NCBI RefSeq assembly: GCF_000426725.1
Contig: NZ_AUFX01000009.1
Span: forward strand, 248,001 to 312,000
Direction: 5' to 3'
DNA length: 64,000 nucleotides
DNA from: Sporocytophaga myxococcoides DSM 11118
GTDB taxonomy: Bacteria > Bacteroidota > Bacteroidia > Cytophagales > Cytophagaceae
A program made the position numbers and the translations under genes. Positions 9,271 through 17,778 of the stretch are shown piece after piece. The stretch's first letter is position 1. Each line of letters begins with the position of its first letter. The notes under the pieces are model-generated. The model had not been told where the DNA came from, ran no database searches, and worked only from the letters and a program-made list of their open reading frames with translations.

Positions 9271-9672
9271 AAGCTATGAGGTTTCAGATCAGAGTTCCAA
9301 TTTTCGAGCAAAAGCTCGGAGGTTTTAGGTCAGAGCTCCAAGTTTTGAGCAAAAAGCTCGGTGGTTTCAGGTCAAAGCTCCAATTTTTGAGCAAAAGGCT
9401 CGGAGGTTTTAGGCCAGAGCTCCAATTTTTGAGCAAAGAGCTCGGAGGTTTCAGGTCAAAGCTCCAATTTTCGAGCAAAAAGCTCGGTGATTTTAGGTCA
9501 GAGCTCCAATTTTTGAGCAAAAAGCTCGGTGGTTTCAGGTAAAAGCTCCAATTTTTGAGCAAAAAGCTCGGTGGTTTCAGGTAAAAGCTCCAATTTTCGA
9601 GCAAAAAGCTCGGTGGTTTCAGGTAAAAGCTCCAAATTTCGAGCAAAAAGCTCGGAGGTCAAAGCTCCAATT
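9271..9672. repeat. 42-bp tandem repeat array, about 9 copies
   Basis: The motif AGCTCGG recurs with its CTCG at 9315, 9357, 9399, 9441, 9483, 9525, 9567, 9609 and 9651, an exact 42-bp period. A first degenerate copy starts near 9271. Each unit carries GAGC-AAAAA-GCTC (perfect 4-bp stem) and GCTC-CAATTTTT-GAGC, so successive units can pair in alternative registers. Because 42 is a multiple of 3 the array is open on both strands (14-aa periodic ORFs such as LGGFRSELQFLSKK), but those ORFs use weak starts and are probably not genes. There are no CRISPR-like unique spacers. It ends about 70 bp before the radical SAM gene. Confidence 0.95.
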
Positions 9673-9745
9673 TTTGAAAAATTTTAGTAAAAATTCCTAT
9701 TTACGGAAATACATGCTAATATTTTTAGTATATTTACTAATAATT

Positions 9746-10804
9746 ATGGCAGAAAATACAATTAAGGGAAGAGGAGCTCAGATCAACTCCAAAAATCCCT
9801 ATTTAAAAGATACCTACGTTACCGAGCATATTGAAGGATTGGATGAGCCTTTATTAAGTAATAAAGCCACTACTTTTCTAAAAGAACACCCCAAAAAAAT
9901 CGTCAATAAAATAGATAGTCCTGATCTGAGAGGCTCATATTCCATGAATCCGTATCAGGGCTGTGAGCATGGCTGTACATATTGCTATGCCAGGAATACG
10001 CATCAATATTACGGGATGAGTGCAGGGCTTGACTTCGAAAGGAAGATTATCATGAAAATGAACGCCCCTACTCTGCTTGAAAAGTTTTTTGATCATAAAG
10101 ATTATACTCCTGAACCTATTATGTTATCTGGTAATACGGACTGTTATCAGCCTGTAGAAAGAAAGGCAGGCATTACGCGCAGAATATTGGAGGTATTTCT
10201 CAAGTATAAAAATCCGGTCAGCATTATTACAAAAAACAGTCTTATACTCAGAGATCTTGATCTTTTAAAAGAGTTGAATGACGATAACCTTGTCCATGTA
10301 AATATATCTATTACATCGCTGGATGAATCTTTAAGACAACAATTGGAGCCAAGAACTGCAACATCACACCAAAGGCTTAAAGCTGTTGAAGTATTGGCTT
10401 CTAATGGAATTCCTGTAAATGTAATGGTAGCACCTATAATTCCTTCACTGAATAGCACAGAGATACCTGAAATTATTAAGGAAGCTGCTGCAAGAGGCGC
10501 CAGTTCTGCTGCTTATACAATGGTCAGACTTAATGGTTCAATAGGAGAAATATTTGAAGATTGGATAACACAAGCTTATCCTTATCGCGCAGAAAAGGTT
10601 CTAAACCAGATTAAAGAATGCCATGGAGGAACTTTGAATGATAGTAGATTCGGCACGAGAATGAAGGGCGAAGGACCTATTGCTGAAGCTATAGCAGACC
10701 TGTTTCACATGTCTGTGCAAAAATACCTGGGAGATCGGAAGATGAAGCCTTTTAACCTTGCTGTATTTAAAAGACCTGAAAAGGGTCAATTGAGATTATT
10801 CTAA
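9746..10804 (+). CDS. PA0069-family radical SAM protein
   Basis: A 352-aa protein from ATG 9746 (MAENTIKGRGAQINSKNPYL). Upstream in-frame TTG/ATG codons at 9674/9713 would add only repeat-derived hydrophobic residues. NPYQGCEHGCTYCYARNTH carries the 4Fe-4S motif C73-x3-C77-x2-C80, spaced as in spore-photoproduct-lyase-like radical SAM enzymes. SGNTDCYQPVE, SITSLDESLRQQLEPR and VMVAPIIPSLN are further family hallmarks (PA0069 family knowledge). The substrate is unknown; the family is distantly related to SPL-type DNA repair. It follows the 42-bp array and ends before a bidirectional terminator. Confidence 0.9.
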   Translation: MAENTIKGRGAQINSKNPYLKDTYVTEHIEGLDEPLLSNKATTFLKEHPKKIVNKIDSPDLRGSYSMNPYQGCEHGCTYCYARNTHQYYGMSAGLDFERKIIMKMNAPTLLEKFFDHKDYTPEPIMLSGNTDCYQPVERKAGITRRILEVFLKYKNPVSIITKNSLILRDLDLLKELNDDNLVHVNISITSLDESLRQQLEPRTATSHQRLKAVEVLASNGIPVNVMVAPIIPSLNSTEIPEIIKEAAARGASSAAYTMVRLNGSIGEIFEDWITQAYPYRAEKVLNQIKECHGGTLNDSRFGTRMKGEGPIAEAIADLFHMSVQKYLGDRKMKPFNLAVFKRPEKGQLRLF

Positions 10805-10852
10805 TATTTTAAAAGAAAAGACCAATCTATATACACGTTCGATGAAATTAAT

Positions 10853-10898
10853 AAAGAGATTTTGAATGAAAGAAACTCCTTTCATTCAAAATCTCTTT
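10853..10898. terminator. Bidirectional terminator between convergent genes
   Basis: A perfect 20-bp inverted repeat (10853-10872 and 10879-10898) with a 6-nt loop (AAACTC). The arms begin with AAAGAG and end with CTCTTT. It lies between the convergent radical SAM gene and the PNPOx-like gene and can serve both. Confidence 0.85.
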
Positions 10899-10905
10899 CG
10901 AGTCC

Positions 10906-11352
10906 TTATTTAACAGCATCCTTGCTCATTTCCCAAACCTGGATCATTTTTCCTGTTCTTGAATCCCAATATTCAGCTTCATCTATAGATACTTTAAGAA
11001 GTCCCAAATCAGGATCTTCAAGGCCATCAGGAAAATAAGCTGTGAGAACGGGCTTCCAAAGTTCCTGCATTTTAAGCGGATCTTTAACAACTTCCGCTTT
11101 ACCGGTTACAGAAACAAAGACATTCTTATGAACATCTGAATATGTAACATTGATGCAGCTATTTATTCTTATATCCTCAACCTTTTGAGAATCAAAGTTT
11201 GTAAAGAACCAAACCAATCCCTCACACTCAGTTTGCATGGTAGTCATAGGAACACTTCTCAGACATCCGTTGCTTTCAACAGTTGTTAACATTGCAATTT
11301 TGATATCCTTGATCATATCATGCAATTCCGTATATTTTTTACACGTCACCAT
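10906..11352 (-). CDS. Pyridoxamine 5'-phosphate oxidase-like general stress protein
   Basis: A 148-aa protein of the FMN-binding split-barrel (PNPOx-like, general stress protein 26) family. Features include the N-terminal helix MIKDIKIAMLTTVESNG, RSVPMTTMQ, GLVWFFTNFDSQKVEDI, VNVTYSD-like VFVSVTGKAEVVKD, and the C-terminal EYWDSRTGKMIQVW. The order and length fit the family. Likely role: flavin- or deazaflavin-dependent redox chemistry or cofactor binding in stress; the substrate is unknown. ATG at 11352. It is divergent from 11418. Confidence 0.85.
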   Translation of the reverse strand: MVTCKKYTELHDMIKDIKIAMLTTVESNGCLRSVPMTTMQTECEGLVWFFTNFDSQKVEDIRINSCINVTYSDVHKNVFVSVTGKAEVVKDPLKMQELWKPVLTAYFPDGLEDPDLGLLKVSIDEAEYWDSRTGKMIQVWEMSKDAVK

Positions 11353-11374
11353 ATCGAATCTTTTACAGGTCCAC

Positions 11375-11382
11375 TATATTTG
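11375..11382 (+). promoter_or_regulatory. Candidate -7 box (TATATTTG) for the gene at 11418
   Basis: TATATTTG matches the Bacteroidetes TAnnTTTG consensus exactly, 36 nt before the chosen ATG. No convincing TTG is seen at the -33 position, so support is partial. Confidence 0.35.
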
Positions 11383-11417
11383 TAACAACTAAAAAAGTTT
11401 GTTTGTTTTATTATTGT

Positions 11418-11822
11418 ATGAAGGATGAAGCGATGAACAAGTCCGAGGTTCTGGACCATTTCAGGGAAATTTTCTGGGATGCCTTTCACAGGCCTGACTT
11501 GAAAACGGATAGATATTATCAACTATGGCATAGGCTAGAGCACATAAGTGATCTTCTTGCTGGACCAATGTTTTCTGTTTTTGAAAAAGGGGAATATGAC
11601 TATGTTTTTCAAGACAAAAATAGGTTCCCGAATATGCATTCAGCTGATGATTTTATGGACTGGTGTATGGAAAAAATCAACCATTACCAGGAAGCTCTGA
11701 TCGCAGAAGTTCCGAACAATGAACCTGAAAAAAAAGATCAGCAGCTTTTATCTTATCAGACTGAAGTAATGATGCAGCTTGCAGAGATGGCGTATTTTCT
11801 TAAGACCTCTGAGAACCTCTAG
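11418..11822 (+). CDS. Hypothetical protein, 134 aa
   Basis: Start chosen at ATG 11418 (MKDEAMNKSEVLDHFREIFW); an in-frame TTG at 11403 and an ATG at 11433 are alternatives. The protein is soluble and acidic, helical in character, with many Trp/Tyr/Met residues (YYQLWHRLEHISDLLAGPMF, DDFMDWCMEKINHYQEAL) and a charged helix at the C-terminus. I do not recognise a domain. Its stop overlaps the stop of the convergent metallophosphoesterase gene by 4 nt. Confidence 0.65.
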   Translation: MKDEAMNKSEVLDHFREIFWDAFHRPDLKTDRYYQLWHRLEHISDLLAGPMFSVFEKGEYDYVFQDKNRFPNMHSADDFMDWCMEKINHYQEALIAEVPNNEPEKKDQQLLSYQTEVMMQLAEMAYFLKTSENL

Positions 11823-13078
11823 GCTTTGGAAAGTTCCATAATGGTAATCTCCGGAGGCATCCCCATTCTTCCGGGGAAACCAATGAAACCAAATCCTCTG
11901 TTGACATAGATATATTGATTTCCTTCATTATAAAGCCCACCCCATTGTTTGTATTTATATTGAACAGGACTCCATTTTATACCGGCAGCTTCAATTCCGA
12001 ATTGAAAACCGTGCGTATGTCCGCTAAAGGTAATATCAATATCTGGATAGCCCGGTCTTACCTGAGCATCCCAATGGCTGGGATCGTGTGAAAGCAAAAG
12101 TTTTACCGGATATTTTTCTGTTCCTGAATAAGCTTTATTCAACTTGCCATACTTTGGCCAGTTCTCTCCTTTCCCCCAGTTTTGCACTCCAAGAAGTGCT
12201 ATCTCTTCATTACCTTTCTTCAAAATTCTATGCTCATCCATCAACAAGTCCCATCCCATTCTCTTATGAGCATTCATCAGGTCTTTAAGATTTTCTACTC
12301 TTTCTTCCTTACTGTTCCATGGCACATAGTCTCCATAGTCGTGATTGCCAAGTACAGAAAACACGCCCATAGGAGCTTTGATTTCCTTAAACACTTCAAT
12401 ATAACTTTCAACCTCAGTAGCTCTGTCATTGACAAGATCTCCGGTAAAAAATACTATATCCGGTTGCTGATCCATCAATAATTTAACACCTCTTTTAACG
12501 GCAGATTTATTATAAAAACTTCCTGAATGTATGTCGGATATATGAGCAATTCTAAGTCCCTCAAATGAAGAAGGAAGATTTTTCAGTTTCACCTTAATTC
12601 TCTTTACACGATAATCATGCGCGCCGAAAACGATACCATAAAGCATTCCGAAAAAAGGCACTGCAGCGACTGCAAGACCTGCTTTTAATAAAAAGTCTGA
12701 TCTATTAATTTCTGCTCCTGAAGCCAGTGGCTGGTGATTAAATAATAAAGATACTTTCTGAAACACCCATCTGAAGAGGCGGATAATATCATCAAGCACC
12801 AGAAAAATAAAGTAAATGAATTTCGTAAAATAAACTGTTACAACACTTCCGAAATAAACGACCTTCATTAATCTAGTCCACTTTTCCGGACTGGCGGCAA
12901 AATACAATAAACCAGCTAAAGTAAAGAGAGTGAAGCCCCAGTAAAATGCATAGATTAACTTTTTAATTAAAGGAGTGTAAGAGTGAACTAACACTCTTAC
13001 ACCCTGAAAAACATATGCATCTATAACCAGAAAGATTATTAAAACAATGGACAAAAAACTAAGATTCCGGTTACGCAT
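11819..13078 (-). CDS. Membrane-anchored calcineurin-like metallophosphoesterase
   Basis: A 419-aa protein. Four hydrophobic segments lie in residues 1-150 (about 8-28, 40-62, 72-95, 130-152), then a catalytic domain. The metal-binding motifs appear in order: SDIHSG (181-186), GDLVND (213-218), GNHDY (244-248), LLSHDPSHWD (about 328) and SGHTHG (352-357). All are intact, so the enzyme is probably an active two-metal phosphoesterase; YaeI/UDP-diacylglucosamine-type relatives share this N-terminal anchor (family knowledge). The catalytic domain follows the last membrane segment. Only 14 nt separate it from the RND pump stop on the same strand, so it may share that transcript. Confidence 0.9.
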   Translation of the reverse strand: MRNRNLSFLSIVLIIFLVIDAYVFQGVRVLVHSYTPLIKKLIYAFYWGFTLFTLAGLLYFAASPEKWTRLMKVVYFGSVVTVYFTKFIYFIFLVLDDIIRLFRWVFQKVSLLFNHQPLASGAEINRSDFLLKAGLAVAAVPFFGMLYGIVFGAHDYRVKRIKVKLKNLPSSFEGLRIAHISDIHSGSFYNKSAVKRGVKLLMDQQPDIVFFTGDLVNDRATEVESYIEVFKEIKAPMGVFSVLGNHDYGDYVPWNSKEERVENLKDLMNAHKRMGWDLLMDEHRILKKGNEEIALLGVQNWGKGENWPKYGKLNKAYSGTEKYPVKLLLSHDPSHWDAQVRPGYPDIDITFSGHTHGFQFGIEAAGIKWSPVQYKYKQWGGLYNEGNQYIYVNRGFGFIGFPGRMGMPPEITIMELSKA

Positions 13079-13092
13079 GTGTGCTTTACTTT

Positions 13093-16000
13093 TTATTTTA
13101 ATAATGCTTTGTTCTCTTCAGTCTCTGAGATATCAATTATTTCCCCAGCATAGATATGATCAGTGTGCTTTTTCTTATAGCCTACTTTTAATTTTAGTTT
13201 ATCTACGAGAAGATACATCACTGGAACCAATATCAGAGTCAGGAAGGTAGCGAATATCAATCCGAAGATCATAGTCCAGGAAAGAGGTCCCCAGAACGCT
13301 ACACTGTCCCCCCCAAAGAAAATATGCGGGTTAAGCTCTGTAAATAAAGTAACAAAGTCAATATTAAGACCCACAGCAAGTGGAATCAAGCCCAGTATGG
13401 TAGCAGTTGCAGTAAGCAATACAGGAGTCATCCTTGTTTTACCTGCTTGAATTGCAGCTTCTTTAGTTGTATAACCTTGCTCCTCCAGATAATGCGTAAA
13501 TTCAACAAGGAGAATACCATTCCGTACTACTATACCTCCCAGTGCCACTATACCCACTCCGGTCATCACTATAGACATATCCATCTTAGTTATCGAGAAG
13601 CCTAAGAATACACCGATGGTTGAGAACAAGATCTCACTAAGAATGATCACAGGTTTCGAAACTGAGTTAAACTGAGTTACCAATATCAGGAATATCAGAC
13701 CAATGGCTGCAAGTCCGGCAAAACCCAGGAATGCTCCTGTTTCTTTCTGATCTTCCTGCTCACCAGTCATATCTATAGATACACCTTCAGCTCTCTTGAA
13801 GTCTTTGATCGCCTTTGTGATTTTACCAACCACTTCATTAGCATTGTAACCTGTAAGAATATTTGAATATACGGTTACAAGTCTCTTCTCATTCTTTCTC
13901 TTAATACCACCATAGGTATCTGTGAATCTTATCTTAGCTACAGAAGACAATGGTACCTGACGTACTATACCACCCATATTCATATCTCTGTAAGTGATTC
14001 TTGAGTTCAACAAGCCTTCGATATCATTTCTCTGAGCATAGTTGTATCTCAACTGAATCGGATAATCATCTTCAAAGTCTCTGAATTTAGAAATCTCACT
14101 TCCGAATACCGCATTTCTGATTTCCATACCAATTTGTCCAGTAGAAAGGCCTTCAGCATTGGCTTTTTGTCTGTCTACCTCAATGACAATCTCAGGTTTA
14201 TTTTTCTGAACATCAGACTTAAGTTTCTCTATTCCTTCAATACCTGAATTTTCAAGGTACTTTATAAGCTTTTCAGATTCAGAGATAAGTAGCTCATAGT
14301 TATCTCCACTCATTTCAATGTTAATAGGTTTTCCTGTCGGAGGTCCGCCCTGCTCCTGCTCAACTGTAATCTCTGCTCCAGGGATACCTTTTACTGCTTC
14401 TCTTATTTTATCAAGATATGCAAGAGAAGATTCTCCTTTTCTGTCAGCAAAGTTTACAAAGGCTACAGTTACCTTTCCTTTATTTGGAGAAACGCTCAGG
14501 TCAGGCTGAGATGGATCTCCTGCTCCAACAGCGACGTTAGAGATGACAGATTTTACTATCGGATTATTTTTTCCAACTACATTAAATACCCTCTTCTCTA
14601 CCACTTTAGTAATAGAATCAGTATATGCCTGATCTGTACCTACAGGTAAAGAGATGTAAGAGAAAATAAAGTTTGGTTCACTTTCAGGGAAAAACACCAC
14701 TTTTGGAGTTCTTACAGAGAATACAAAGATGGAGAAGAAAAACATTCCTATTGTTGCAAGAAGCAGCCAAAGTGGATTCTTCTTATGTAATGCCCATCTC
14801 AATACATTTTCATATTTATTCTGAACTGTAGGCCATGTTTTTTCCTGGAAGTTTTTAATAACACCTGTTAATACGAACTTATTCAACAGGAATAGCATAT
14901 AGAATGTCAGCACTAGATTCCCCATTCCAAATGAGCCAGAAATGTAGAATAAAGCAGCTAATGCAATGAAAATAACAGTGGTTATCTTAAACCCTTTGGT
15001 AATACGACCTTTAACATGTTCTTCGTCATGAGACTTCATAAAGTCAACCGCAAAAACAGGGTTGATGATATAAGCTACAAGCAGAGATGCGAGTAAAGTT
15101 ACAATCAAAGTAATCGGAAGGTAATACATGAATTCCCCGATCACACCAGGCCAGAAAAGCAATGGAACGAAAGGAGCCAAAGTTGTCATTGTACCTGAGA
15201 ACACCGGAAGGAAAACCTCACCTGCTGCCATCTTAGCCGCCTGCTTAATAGGAACTTTTCCATTATCGAATACTCTATGGGTATTTTCTATAACTACGAT
15301 GGCATCATCCACAACAATACCAAGCGCAAGAAGAAATCCGAAAAGCACAATCATGTTCAACGTGAAGCCAGCGCCATCCATGACCATGAACGCGATGAAC
15401 ATTGATAAAGGCACTGACATCGCAACGAAGATCGCGTTTGTTGTACCCATGAAGAACATCAGGATCACTGTTACCAGGATAAATCCGATGATAATGGTAT
15501 TGATAAGATCGTGAAGCGTAACTCTTGTCTGATCAGCCTGCTCACCGGTAACTGTGATGTTAACAGATTTAGGATATTTAGTTTCCTTCAGCTCTTTGAT
15601 AAGACCGTTAATTTGATCAGAAACCTCAATAAGGTTCTCTCCTCCCATTTTAATAACGTTCAGAGTGATTACGTTCTTTCCATCAAGACGCGCGTAGCTT
15701 TCTTTTTCTTCATATCCATCCACTATCTCTGCAACATCTTTCAGATAAACGACTGCTCCGGAAGAAGATCTTATAACAAGGTTTTCCAGGTCTTTAGGAT
15801 CCTCGTATTCCCCTTTAATGGTGATAGTACGTTTCATACCATCCATTTTCAAAAGACCACCGGAAAGGTTTACGTTTTCAGAAGACACAGCCATTCTGAT
15901 ATCATTCATGGAAACGTTTGCAGCCTCCATTTTCATTTTGTCAACATTTATCTGGATTTCTCTTTCCAGGGCACCAATGATATCTACTCTTCTGATACCT

Positions 16001-16512
16001 TTAATAGATTCGATTTTGTCTTCAAGGTCGTCGGCATACTTTTTAAGTTTGTCAAGTTCGATATCGCCTGAAACGTTGACGTTCATGATAGGTACCTGAG
16101 AAACGTCAACCTCTATTACTTCCGGTTCATACTCTCTGTCTGAAGGCAATTCAGTTTTAGCCTTATCTACAGCATCTTTCACCTTTTGCTTTGCAGCTTC
16201 AACATCGACACCTGTTTTAAATTCAACAACAACACTTGAATAATCCTGCACTGAATTACTTGTCACCTTTTTCACCCCGGCAATTGCCTTCACTTCTTTT
16301 TCTATAGGCTTGGTGATCAGGTTTTCTATATCCTTTGGAGATGCTCCCGGATAAAGCGTACTGACATACATCTGAGGGAAAACAATTTCAGGAAATTGCT
16401 CCTTGGGTAAGGCCATGTAGGTAAAAATACCTGCAAGCGTGATGATGATGGTCAATACGTATATACTGGTTTTATTGTCTATTGACCAGCTACTGACTTT
16501 AAATTCTTTCAT
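13093..16512 (-). CDS. RND-family efflux transporter, inner-membrane pump (AcrB/HAE1-like)
   Basis: A 1139-aa proton-driven RND pump. The N-terminus MKEFKVSSWSIDNKTSIYVL leads into TM1. Two porter domains and two blocks of TM segments follow the usual duplicated layout. FLLALGIVVDDAIVVIENTH in TM4 holds the Asp-Asp proton-relay pair, and GIVALGGIVVRNGILLVEFT is the matching TM10 block. Length is slightly above the usual 1030-1050 aa. It is the last pump-component gene of the tetR-tolC-adaptor-pump operon (minus strand), 119 nt after the adaptor gene, with a hairpin in the gap. The substrate cannot be read from sequence. Confidence 0.95.
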   Translation of the reverse strand: MKEFKVSSWSIDNKTSIYVLTIIITLAGIFTYMALPKEQFPEIVFPQMYVSTLYPGASPKDIENLITKPIEKEVKAIAGVKKVTSNSVQDYSSVVVEFKTGVDVEAAKQKVKDAVDKAKTELPSDREYEPEVIEVDVSQVPIMNVNVSGDIELDKLKKYADDLEDKIESIKGIRRVDIIGALEREIQINVDKMKMEAANVSMNDIRMAVSSENVNLSGGLLKMDGMKRTITIKGEYEDPKDLENLVIRSSSGAVVYLKDVAEIVDGYEEKESYARLDGKNVITLNVIKMGGENLIEVSDQINGLIKELKETKYPKSVNITVTGEQADQTRVTLHDLINTIIIGFILVTVILMFFMGTTNAIFVAMSVPLSMFIAFMVMDGAGFTLNMIVLFGFLLALGIVVDDAIVVIENTHRVFDNGKVPIKQAAKMAAGEVFLPVFSGTMTTLAPFVPLLFWPGVIGEFMYYLPITLIVTLLASLLVAYIINPVFAVDFMKSHDEEHVKGRITKGFKITTVIFIALAALFYISGSFGMGNLVLTFYMLFLLNKFVLTGVIKNFQEKTWPTVQNKYENVLRWALHKKNPLWLLLATIGMFFFSIFVFSVRTPKVVFFPESEPNFIFSYISLPVGTDQAYTDSITKVVEKRVFNVVGKNNPIVKSVISNVAVGAGDPSQPDLSVSPNKGKVTVAFVNFADRKGESSLAYLDKIREAVKGIPGAEITVEQEQGGPPTGKPINIEMSGDNYELLISESEKLIKYLENSGIEGIEKLKSDVQKNKPEIVIEVDRQKANAEGLSTGQIGMEIRNAVFGSEISKFRDFEDDYPIQLRYNYAQRNDIEGLLNSRITYRDMNMGGIVRQVPLSSVAKIRFTDTYGGIKRKNEKRLVTVYSNILTGYNANEVVGKITKAIKDFKRAEGVSIDMTGEQEDQKETGAFLGFAGLAAIGLIFLILVTQFNSVSKPVIILSEILFSTIGVFLGFSITKMDMSIVMTGVGIVALGGIVVRNGILLVEFTHYLEEQGYTTKEAAIQAGKTRMTPVLLTATATILGLIPLAVGLNIDFVTLFTELNPHIFFGGDSVAFWGPLSWTMIFGLIFATFLTLILVPVMYLLVDKLKLKVGYKKKHTDHIYAGEIIDISETEENKALLK

Positions 16513-16583
16513 CTTTTTTGTCTGTTTTAACTGAGCGCTTCAAGCAAATGCTTTGTGCTGACTTATTAAAAATGATTTGAGAT

Positions 16584-16608
16584 TAAGGGAAAGAAGACCT
16601 TTCCCTTA
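16584..16608. other. Intra-operon hairpin between adaptor and pump genes
   Basis: TAAGGGAAAG-AAGAC-CTTTCCCTTA is a 10-bp perfect stem with a 5-nt loop, lying in the 119-nt gap between the adaptor stop and the pump start. There is no U-tract directly after it on the minus strand. It may be an RNA-stability or partial-attenuation element rather than a full terminator. Confidence 0.6.
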
Positions 16609-16631
16609 TAATTCTCATTGGTAAATATTTA

Positions 16632-17777
16632 TTAGAACGTTACAGGTTGACCGTCTACGATGTCCTGATAACCTACAGTAATCAACTTATCACCTTTACT
16701 CAATCCTGATAAAATCTCAGCACTGCTGTGGTAAGTTTTGCCTGTCGTAATCATTTTTTTCACAGCAACACCTTTATCCGCTACGAATACATAGTCTCCT
16801 TGATCTGAGTGCTGGATCACGTTAATAGGAATAATCATAACATCGGCTTTCTCATAATCTTTAATTTTTACATTAGCGATTAGATTAGCTTTAAGATTTT
16901 TAACGCTTTTAGCATCTAACTCAACCTGAAAACTTCTGTTTACTGCATTAACAACGTCACTCACAACAGTTACTTTAGATTTTGCAGTTTCTTCCACATC
17001 AGGGAAAGTAAGAATTGCTTCGTCCCCTCTTCTGATTTTAGATACATAAGACTCAGGTATTTCAGCCAAAATCTTGAAGGCGCTTGAGTTTACAACTCTG
17101 AATGCTGGTGATCCCGGCGCTGTAACTTCTCCCTGATTAGGGAAGATCTCATCTATAGTTCCATCAATAGGAGATTTAATTTTAGTCAGCTGAAGCTGTT
17201 CCACAAGGGATTCTTTTCTTCTCTCCAGAGATTCCTTATTATTTTTAGCTGATAAGAATTGGACTTCAGATCCTATTTTTTGATCCCAAAGACGCTTTTG
17301 TTTATCATACACACTGGTAGCGAAAGAAAGCTGAGTATTTACTTCTTCAATTCCTTTCTGAACGATAGCACCATCTATAGAAGCCAGAAGGGTTCCTGCT
17401 TTTACATACTGACCTTTCTGTACATAGATTTTTTCAATAGTTCCGCTAGCTTTGGAAACAAGAGTAATATTTTTATCTGTATCAACTTTACCCTGTACCT
17501 CTACATAGTGTTTGAAAACGCCTGGCTCAAGGGTATCAATTGAAACATAAACAGGTTTAGTAACAACGTTCTTTTTACCACCAGCTTCAGAAATTTCTTT
17601 CTCCAAAGAAGCTATTTTGGTTTCCAGATCCTCGTATTGTTTTTTATAATCAGCCAGTTCAGCTTCTTTTTTCTCAAGATTGTTTGCCGACTTGCAGGCA
17701 AACATTGCAACTGCTAAGCTTATGTAAAAAAATCCTGCTTTCATGCTTTTGGTTATGTTTATGTTTGTATGTTTCAT
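16632..17777 (-). CDS. RND efflux periplasmic adaptor (MFP)
   Basis: A 381-aa protein with a lipoprotein-type signal (ISLAVAMFACKS), so it is probably acylated and anchored. A second start at ATG 17744 (MKAGFFYIS) gives a more typical signal length. A short coiled coil (about 33-65) is followed by the biotinyl-lipoyl half motif (ASGTIEKIYVQKGQYVKAGTLL), a helical hairpin (about 140-190), the second lipoyl half (SPIDGTIDEIFPNQGEV), then beta-barrel and membrane-proximal domains. It starts 1 nt after the tolC stop. It links the RND pump to the TolC channel. Confidence 0.95.
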   Translation of the reverse strand: MKHTNINITKSMKAGFFYISLAVAMFACKSANNLEKKEAELADYKKQYEDLETKIASLEKEISEAGGKKNVVTKPVYVSIDTLEPGVFKHYVEVQGKVDTDKNITLVSKASGTIEKIYVQKGQYVKAGTLLASIDGAIVQKGIEEVNTQLSFATSVYDKQKRLWDQKIGSEVQFLSAKNNKESLERRKESLVEQLQLTKIKSPIDGTIDEIFPNQGEVTAPGSPAFRVVNSSAFKILAEIPESYVSKIRRGDEAILTFPDVEETAKSKVTVVSDVVNAVNRSFQVELDAKSVKNLKANLIANVKIKDYEKADVMIIPINVIQHSDQGDYVFVADKGVAVKKMITTGKTYHSSAEILSGLSKGDKLITVGYQDIVDGQPVTF

Positions 17778-17778
17778 A

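Noticed and set aside
9276-9646. Repeat-derived ORFs on both strands of the 42-bp array (88 and 120 aa)
   Set aside because: The period is a multiple of three, so all frames stay open; the minus one starts with TTG; no signal peptide or ribosome site.
9271-9672. CRISPR array
   Set aside because: Units are contiguous at 42 bp with no unique spacers and no cas genes nearby.
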